10,625 bases of DNA from an uncultured Verrucomicrobiota bacterium. GTDB taxonomy: Bacteria; Verrucomicrobiota; Kiritimatiellia; RFP12; UBA1067. The notes under the pieces were generated by a model. It worked only from the letters and a program-made list of their open reading frames with translations. It was not told the DNA's origin and ran no database searches. Position numbers and translations under genes: made by a program. The stretch spans positions 1 to 10,625 of the forward strand of contig CAMZET010000031.1 of NCBI GenBank assembly GCA_947305825.1, given 5' to 3'. The first letter of the stretch is position 1, and each line of letters opens with the position of its first letter. This document shows, in pieces, positions 8,201 to 10,625 of the stretch.

Positions 8201-10625
8201 CCGAATGCGGCAGGAAGACGCGCGAGGCGTCCGCCCCGGCCGTCGCGTGCGTGTTGCCGATGCGCACGTCCGCCAAATGCCAGATTTGCGTCGCGCCGCC
8301 AATCGCCGCCAGCTCCTCGCTCGACATCAGCCAGTGCTCCTCCTCCGGCTTCAGATTCGGGAAGAGCGACTCGAAGTAGCGCGAGTCTTCGGAAACGGCG
8401 TGTATCCAGTAGGCGCCGGTGTACACGGCGTCTTCCGTGTTCGTGCGCCAGTAGGACTGGTCGGTGACGGGGGCGAGGGCGTTCTCGTCGTCGTTGGCGA
8501 GCAGGATGCGGCCGCCGAGCGTAGCCGAGGCCGTGTCGCCGTCGAGGCTCGTCACCGGCGCGTCGCCCGTCACCGTTATGTAAATCACGTAGTCGAGGTC
8601 GGCCCAGGAGCGCACCACCGTCGAGCCTTCGCTCTCCGCGCCGGACGGCACGTTTACTTCGAGCGTGTAGATGCCCTCGGTCGTGGGCGGGCCGGAAAGC
8701 TCGTTGCCGTCGACGTCGTAGTACGACCAGTGGATGGCGTCGCCGTATGTGGTCGCGCCTGTCGAGAGCGTCGGGGGCTCTTCGCCGGCCGCCCATATGG
8801 TCGTGGCGATGGACGGCTCTTCTGTCCAGCGGTTCTCGAAGGTCTGGTTTGGCGGCGTCATGATGTTGCCGACGGAGACGGCGGCGTCCGCCGCCTGCAG
8901 GTAGTCGGCGACGAACCAGGCGGCGTCCACCGAGCCGCGACGGAAGCGCACTTCATCCAGGACGCCGAAAAGCGCGCCGTAGCCGTTGACGGCGGAGCCG
9001 CCGAACGCGAGGGCCGCCGTGTTGTCCTTCGCCGCCTTTATGGAGAGCGGGGCGTTGTTCGTCACGAAACCGGACTCGCCGGCGCCGAACACGGTCGCGC
9101 TCTCGTTGTCGTAGACGACGGTGACAAGAGTCCATTCGCCGGAAGCGAAGCCGCCGGGCGCGAGCGTCGCCGGGGCTGTCGCCGAAGTCGAGCCGGAACC
9201 CGCCACCCTGACGGAACTGCCGTCCGCCGCAATCGCCACGCCCCAGCCGTTGGCCGCGTTCATCGACGTCTTGCGCACCGCCAGGCTCGGCGTCGTGCCG
9301 TCTCCCTGGCTCGCCAGCGACACGAACGCCGAGAACGTGAAGTTGCTGCCGACGTTGAGGATGTCAGCCGCGCTGGAACCAGCCGTGCGCAGGTAGCCGG
9401 CCTTCGCCGCGCCAGTCGCGTTCGCAACGCGCCCGCGCCCGACAACGCCATTCGCGGAAACCGTACCGGCCCTCCCGGCGCCGGCCGCCGTCAAATCAAG
9501 CAGCGCCACCGTCGAATTCGACGATACCGCCGTGCCCGCCGCTTCCGCCGCCACGTCTTCGCCCAAATGCCAGACGCCCACGTAGTCGCTCCACACGTCC
9601 GTCGCGTCAAGGTTCTCCGGAACCGCCTTGCGCTTGCCGTCTCCGTCCACCACGTAGCCGAAACTCATCACGACCTGGAGGCCCATGCGGTATTCCGGCA
9701 CCTTCACCCATATTTCAAGCGAACCTTCCTCGCCCCAATTCACGATTTCGTAGGGCAGGACGGTCTCCTGGTCGCCCAGCACCGTGAAGCGGATGTCGGA
9801 AGCGTCCGGCTGCGCATAGCGGTACACGTCCGCCGCCGTCGCCGCGTCGATGCGCACCAGCATCGGGAAGTCGGCCAGCGCCTCCCCTTCGTGGTTCGTC
9901 ACCGTCGTCACGATGTGGTACCCGAGATAGTCCGGATACGCCACGGAGGAGTCGTAGTCGTACACCGAGAAGGATGCCGTCAGGCTGCCGCCGGCGAACT
10001 CGTACGACTCGCTGTCCAGGATTTCGGCCTGGAGTTCGTAGTTTCCGACGCCGAGCGTGGCCGCAGCCGCGGAAGACCAGTCAAGCCAGGCGCTCTCGCC
10101 AGCCGCGCGGTACTTGTAGACGTAGTGGACGCCCTCGGTCAATTCGAGATTGGAAGAGAAGACGGGCGTCGCGGGCGTGAAGCCGCGCTGCCAGGAGGAA
10201 ACCGAGACGGACGCCTCGAGTGTCGCCTTGGCGATGTTCCAGGCGCAGGTGACGACGCTGGAGGAATTGTCGTCGGCCCAGCGAAGGCCTGGGCGGAGCG
10301 TGACGTAGATTTCATGGCGCCCGGCCGAGGATGCCGTCGTCTCGCCCGTCACGTCCACGTAGTCGGGGTCGAGGTCGAGGTCGAGTCCGAGGTCTTCGAA
10401 ACTGTATTCGCCGCCGGTATAGGTGAGCGAGCCCGGGAGGAGGCGCATATTCACGTCGGTGTAGTCCGGGTCGTCATCGCCGGGCATGGACATGACGGTG
10501 CGAGTGCGGAGGACGCGGATGACGACGACGCCGGAGCCGCCCTTGGCGCCCTTGGCGTTGTAGCGTCCGCCGCCGCCGCCGCCGCCGAGGCCGTCAGTAC
10601 CGGCTGTCGCCTCGACGGGCGAGAT
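1806..10625 (-). CDS. Giant modular secreted/surface protein (5' end outside window)
   Basis: The frame is open from the right edge to TAA at 1808-1806, giving 2,939 visible residues without a start of its own. The first internal Met is at 10493; residue numbers here count from it. The frame continues 44 codons upstream through a glycine-rich stretch, so that Met is not the true start. Order of domains: Gly-rich; two Ig/MBG-like domains (20-180); DUF2341 (186-283); LamG-like (301-537); Ig-like (549-642); an unnamed block (649-745); four related beta modules (735-945, 1335-1713, 1752-1930, 1938-2124); lamin-tail-like (2311-2522); C-terminal block (2741-2895). Asp, Thr, Ser, Ala and aromatic residues are abundant and Cys is scarce (13). 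No catalytic motif, membrane helix, LPXTG, PEP-CTERM or autotransporter barrel is seen. The family architecture points to an extracellular adhesin-like or glycan-contacting protein; the exact role is unknown. It is the first visible gene of a coupled run with the lipoprotein and exported protein behind it. Confidence 0.96.
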   Translation of the reverse strand: MSPVEATAGTDGLGGGGGGGRYNAKGAKGGSGVVVIRVLRTRTVMSMPGDDDPDYTDVNMRLLPGSLTYTGGEYSFEDLGLDLDLDPDYVDVTGETTASSAGRHEIYVTLRPGLRWADDNSSSVVTCAWNIAKATLEASVSVSSWQRGFTPATPVFSSNLELTEGVHYVYKYRAAGESAWLDWSSAAAATLGVGNYELQAEILDSESYEFAGGSLTASFSVYDYDSSVAYPDYLGYHIVTTVTNHEGEALADFPMLVRIDAATAADVYRYAQPDASDIRFTVLGDQETVLPYEIVNWGEEGSLEIWVKVPEYRMGLQVVMSFGYVVDGDGKRKAVPENLDATDVWSDYVGVWHLGEDVAAEAAGTAVSSNSTVALLDLTAAGAGRAGTVSANGVVGRGRVANATGAAKAGYLRTAGSSAADILNVGSNFTFSAFVSLASQGDGTTPSLAVRKTSMNAANGWGVAIAADGSSVRVAGSGSTSATAPATLAPGGFASGEWTLVTVVYDNESATVFGAGESGFVTNNAPLSIKAAKDNTAALAFGGSAVNGYGALFGVLDEVRFRRGSVDAAWFVADYLQAADAAVSVGNIMTPPNQTFENRWTEEPSIATTIWAAGEEPPTLSTGATTYGDAIHWSYYDVDGNELSGPPTTEGIYTLEVNVPSGAESEGSTVVRSWADLDYVIYITVTGDAPVTSLDGDTASATLGGRILLANDDENALAPVTDQSYWRTNTEDAVYTGAYWIHAVSEDSRYFESLFPNLKPEEEHWLMSSEELAAIGGATQIWHLADVRIGNTHATAGADASRVFLPHSATSLAAASEEATAAGPGIAANAASHLVMRNKVDAQIVSPRYAEGVGTVYFDAVNGFLSDCEGEDYTIVFEVATNGVEEAEAEWFALGMNVMKKEAGAGLGEAVATNSLPLNVTVAGGSESFYRVYVDVFAQLGSWRGPVRFRIRRTSIPRTVSNSTEIYYELDRGGFILIDNIVASFPAMSVELTPGGFYDPLLAGRQTVGWAGAFEPAFPSVDSESIIPRARLLPLLNSGATDDEIDFGDLVTGATIHYRRRYLGQQEDDWKTARLRQDYSNPTNLVPVSGALDIDRSTAADIEFWYDAVIKAPHYEFVDYSGLDLGVGGYSEAIRQVTSVYDGGLVPATLGTNWFVRLREGESDFEQINLVVSNEFTRSEQSVPMALCAESLWRYYYPSTTNTLHFRFEAISLVRGEDGAYSRVTNHLAATDLSDFLPSAKVREVEEPLYAPLEADISTGHFLFELGDALDRITQTRGLSVLHADYQNFNKWDDATAAFVGAYTSDHEASRKSGVSPSKQQFRQTFETWKEMPDGSTLWSMPTFASAGDMQGHALNEEFEEDRDPHNYSWTVHRSMWVPALYNNTSANVAVQLRGNGQGYIQYQNPTTSPRGIATVNFNARVGQANKPDGVTWYYATDWKTLTNYAFTSLVAFDENASQNFTGRASLSLVANYREGRGFYEARLDQATSDLSRGQKLRLFRWNYSGGKWTTTELYTRTAGGYPAQVNFNRPASATADHSSMYIAVSNTTAGVYVFAGVSRSGKSPSSTSSADTYSESCWNIAVLDSSDSRLSNGTYGVLSCNCEAKFLKPTFYAKTDSLADMPTALVDSSGDGAAKQGEFGTKSVRFSGGKTLDDAITEDEWMYPDGRMEAFYDGSANWGVRACVPTQELYVCTSRCGYNQWITNQTVKVTGFGQVGKSGAVSVPVYSAQDSDLRLKTGGGDDDARLDVVIDSLEMTQWRGDDYEFCSSYIPASEFTEAQTSKQMEWYTNITFTGAWIVDSSSRAAETNMALRLSARRAPTGADNFSTYHSSSAPFTSIRSPLMDGQPTDRYGTSLRGIGLGMVSFNFANAQTNAQLVLQIATNDISQTTARGIAKSFEGWEDVATFSFTKDDLSYAEESNGRSGTRNFYVGLHGVTGMMRLIVPTNLVQQVQDVTNTTAFGEIDITSIVFRDEPTLDETAWTGWNIRAMGDSEDTAGKMFLPDPGDVPPGMSLALNDGATTKYDIIEDEADAYPDNMPYLQTPTFSTNIVGEVSFRARKYVYTSAEATARGTTASALNGRPGYVALYGQRRGSYRWDPVTFFAITNTVYTPYAYKVPSGDDRYVAFRLGVLEGTGVTGDPDELPDGYEAARRLPAVRVMIDEIAVQERVSARVGFRQVGVFRTNLDTTEWTTNTSHAVGGMFQQPLCEESWGYECEIYKANLPDEIDLDDVEVWVHWYEGTNLWGRINWLEEETGRARLAEATDSNLVFRSSYLLAENAIMPQTTVPGTIVQYALEARWHEANTGIAITNWLLESEWERPDWYNPLDLNASLNQGRSDRAFAAYNIIDSVAPGWAWINEINICAIENIKNYEENDQYIEFAVPANADLTGWYVNVIVPEGGDLVRTNLLAYFGANLPGKKDVNIESGMTYRVLGGYATDTNELTKADGTLDGKWGRSNMESPFNASNASLMFFEPVAIQLVRPTGIVEHEVVAIGTNIWEEFATSEEDMSVATNVVKFLNRRLGAHFFYAGNDSGGWSYSLNATLAQGLEGDWTNKWVHTPGHINEGQVIDANAIPVPNGTQVPVYASIDDASRELMTQATATTAATNANQVYFVQRGGDGIDITYTLARWHELGPLTTNGVEVAGLAASAPWTYTVNVGANASNAITVVAAARADSRLSEYLAADDIYRPAVLDWLKNATTLKGDFANPDSEELYLADFIRPNGTVVTNLTLTEMYWLDMDPTIPWTGVDETKSALALSAGHRAAPSVKRESDADRLVGHSTGDLLENVVFSLYAMITNRSSDAAWAPYALRGFTPGATSWDYITKEDGSDGFRNWTGETFKIAGMLLGSPASTTNRNNWVDLRSFVFRNGSFDENFTTVIEVIDPHSPMSPGYEQGWKDYPGLTPGYRFILDSHQSQFQPSILFPTNYYLRQSDLQ
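2928..3563 (-). other. Lamin-tail-like (LTD) domain of the giant protein
   Basis: Residues about 2311-2522 begin WAWINEINI, followed by NDQYIEFAVP and ADLTGWYVNV, the usual LTD core (INEI...EYIEL.N...DLSGW.L). ESGMTYRVL and IQLVRPTGIVEHEVVA continue the fold, and HTPGHIN is the typical LTD end. In bacteria this domain occurs in secreted and surface proteins, often near the C-terminal half. Confidence 0.7.
4122..4682 (-). repeat. Beta module 4 of four
   Basis: Residues about 1938-2124. GMSLALNDG comes first, then TPTFSTNIVGEVSFRA (1999-2014). The module closes with RVMIDEI (2114-2120). It follows module 3 directly, so modules 3 and 4 are a tandem pair. Confidence 0.5.
4704..5240 (-). repeat. 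Beta module 3 of four
   Basis: Residues about 1752-1930. AETNMALRLSARR comes first, then SP (1797-1798) and GIGLGMVSFNFA (1814-1825). The module closes with EIDITSI (1919-1925). Spacing between signatures is about 95 residues. Confidence 0.5.
5355..6491 (-). repeat. Beta module 2 of four, enlarged
   Basis: Residues about 1335-1713. ANVAVQLRGNGQG precedes the opening signature SPRGIATVNFNA (1365-1376), and the closing strand is DVVIDSL (1704-1710). The gap of about 330 residues is three times that of the other modules and holds six of the protein's 13 Cys. It may contain an insertion or be two modules whose inner boundaries have decayed. Confidence 0.45.
7659..8291 (-). repeat. Beta module 1 of four
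   Basis: Residues about 735-945. The opening signature is SPRYAEGVGTVYFDA (802-816), with NAASHLVMRN just before it. The closing strand is FILIDNI (931-937). Spacing between signatures is about 115 residues. The layout is that of a jelly-roll domain such as those of the MAM or CBM type. Confidence 0.55.
8259..8549 (-). other. Unnamed conserved-looking block before module 1
   Basis: Residues about 649-745 contain LGGRILLANDDENA, DQSYWRTN, AYWIHAV, FPNLKPEEEHWLM and QIWHLADVRIGN. The regular spacing of aromatic strands suggests a folded beta domain. I do not know a named family for it. It runs into module 1 without a linker. Confidence 0.4.
8568..8849 (-). other. Third Ig-like domain of the giant protein
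   Basis: Residues about 549-642 start NQTFENRWTEEPSI, contain EEPPTLSTGATTYGD and HWSYYDVDG, and end TEGIYTLEVNVP with a final YVIYITVTG strand. This follows the common gut-bacterial Ig/MBG layout 'NxWTxxPSIxxWxxGExPxxPxxxAxYG...TxGxYTLxVxVxxxxxY'. Confidence 0.6.
8883..9593 (-). other. LamG / concanavalin-A-like domain of the giant protein
   Basis: Residues about 301-537 open with WSDYVGVWHLGE, have FTFSAFVSLASQ and GEWTLVTVVYDN in the middle, and close with GVLDEVRFRRGSVDAAW. These are the hallmark strands of LamG-type jelly rolls (LamG_3 style). The domain could bind sugar or protein, but this cannot be settled from sequence. Confidence 0.82.
9645..9938 (-). other. DUF2341 domain of the giant protein
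   Basis: Residues about 186-283 show the DUF2341 layout: an opening GYHIVTTVTN strand, ALADFPMLVRID, then DASDIRFT, VLPYEIVNW, LEIWVKVPE and a closing VVMSFGYVVDGDG. This domain usually stands immediately before a LamG-type domain in secreted proteins, as it does here. It is thought to be a beta-sandwich binding domain; its ligand is unknown. Confidence 0.82.
9954..10436 (-). other. Two Ig/MBG-like domains of the giant protein
   Basis: Residues about 20-90 end in the pattern YVTLRPGLRWADD...VTCAWNIAKA, which matches the closing strands of bacterial Ig/MBG repeats ('LK..tNYkW.dg....W.I.KA'). Residues about 91-180 begin directly after it (TLEASVSVSSW) and end with LTASFSVYDYD, forming a second domain of the same general kind. 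Confidence 0.6.
10365..10394. repeat. Imperfect hexamer repeat inside the giant gene
   Basis: Five units of GAGGTC-like sequence on the plus strand (GGGGTC, GAGGTC, GAGGTC, GAGTCC, GAGGTC) encode the Leu-Asp run LGLDLDLDP of the first Ig-like domain. Gain or loss of a unit would keep frame. Confidence 0.7.
10500..10625 (-). other. Glycine-rich segment of the giant protein
   Basis: The codons upstream of the first internal Met give seven consecutive Gly, then RYNAKGAKGG and SGVVVIRVL. A Gly run closed by a GGSGVVVIR-type strand is the usual C-terminal end of glycine-rich domains found in large bacterial surface proteins and phage tail-like proteins. Its presence shows that the protein continues beyond the window. 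Confidence 0.7.
10569..10586. repeat. Trinucleotide GCC repeat (poly-Gly codons)
   Basis: Six perfect GCC units on the plus strand encode six of the seven consecutive Gly residues of the glycine-rich segment. Unit number could vary by slippage without breaking the frame. Confidence 0.75.

Noticed and set aside
7495..8796. A 433-codon minus-strand frame overlapping the giant gene in another frame
   Set aside because: The translation is extremely Arg-rich and repetitive and overlaps the block, module 1 and Ig-like domain of the true frame.
10491..10493. ATG at 10493 as the start of the giant gene
   Set aside because: The same frame stays open to the window edge and encodes a glycine-rich domain end (GGSGVVVIRVL). 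There is no signal peptide after this Met, so it is internal.
10569..10586. GCC tract as part of a CRISPR or regulatory repeat
   Set aside because: It is a simple codon repeat for Gly within an open frame, with no spacers or palindromic units.

Overview
The window is a GC-rich, gene-dense stretch of a Gram-negative-type bacterial genome. All coding is on the minus strand, in one tightly packed three-gene run read from right to left. (1) A giant modular secreted or surface protein fills 1806-10625. Its N-terminus lies outside the window, and 2,939 residues are visible. (2) A small lipoprotein with a predicted coiled-coil hairpin lies at 1376-1786, or from 1804 if the earlier ATG is used. (3) A second exported protein starts at 1376 and runs off the left edge; 458 residues are visible. 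The junctions are 1 or 19 nt (giant to lipoprotein, depending on the start) and a 1-nt stop/start overlap (lipoprotein to third gene). This indicates one transcript with translational coupling. No gene-free stretch longer than 300 bases exists, and I see no RNA gene, mobile element, CRISPR array, promoter or terminator.

The giant protein reads as a string of extracellular beta-rich domains. In order they are: a glycine-rich segment at the right edge, two bacterial Ig/MBG-like domains, a DUF2341 domain, a LamG/concanavalin-A-like domain, another Ig-like domain, and an unnamed block. Then come four diverged modules that share a 'SP...GxGxVxFxA' opening and an 'IDxI' closing strand, separated by a second repeated unit. 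A lamin-tail-like domain and a C-terminal block without any recognisable anchor follow. It has no visible catalytic motif. A role in adhesion, glycan contact or the cell surface is inference from domain type.

This domain mix, with a lipoprotein and another exported protein behind it, resembles the very large surface proteins of the PVC group (Kiritimatiellota, Verrucomicrobiota, Lentisphaerota) from gut or sediment. That placement is a low-confidence impression from composition and domain style. No marker gene is present.

The observations most worth a second look are the repeated jelly-roll-like modules, the three-gene coupled cassette, and a block-wise switching of synonymous third positions between G and C along the giant gene.
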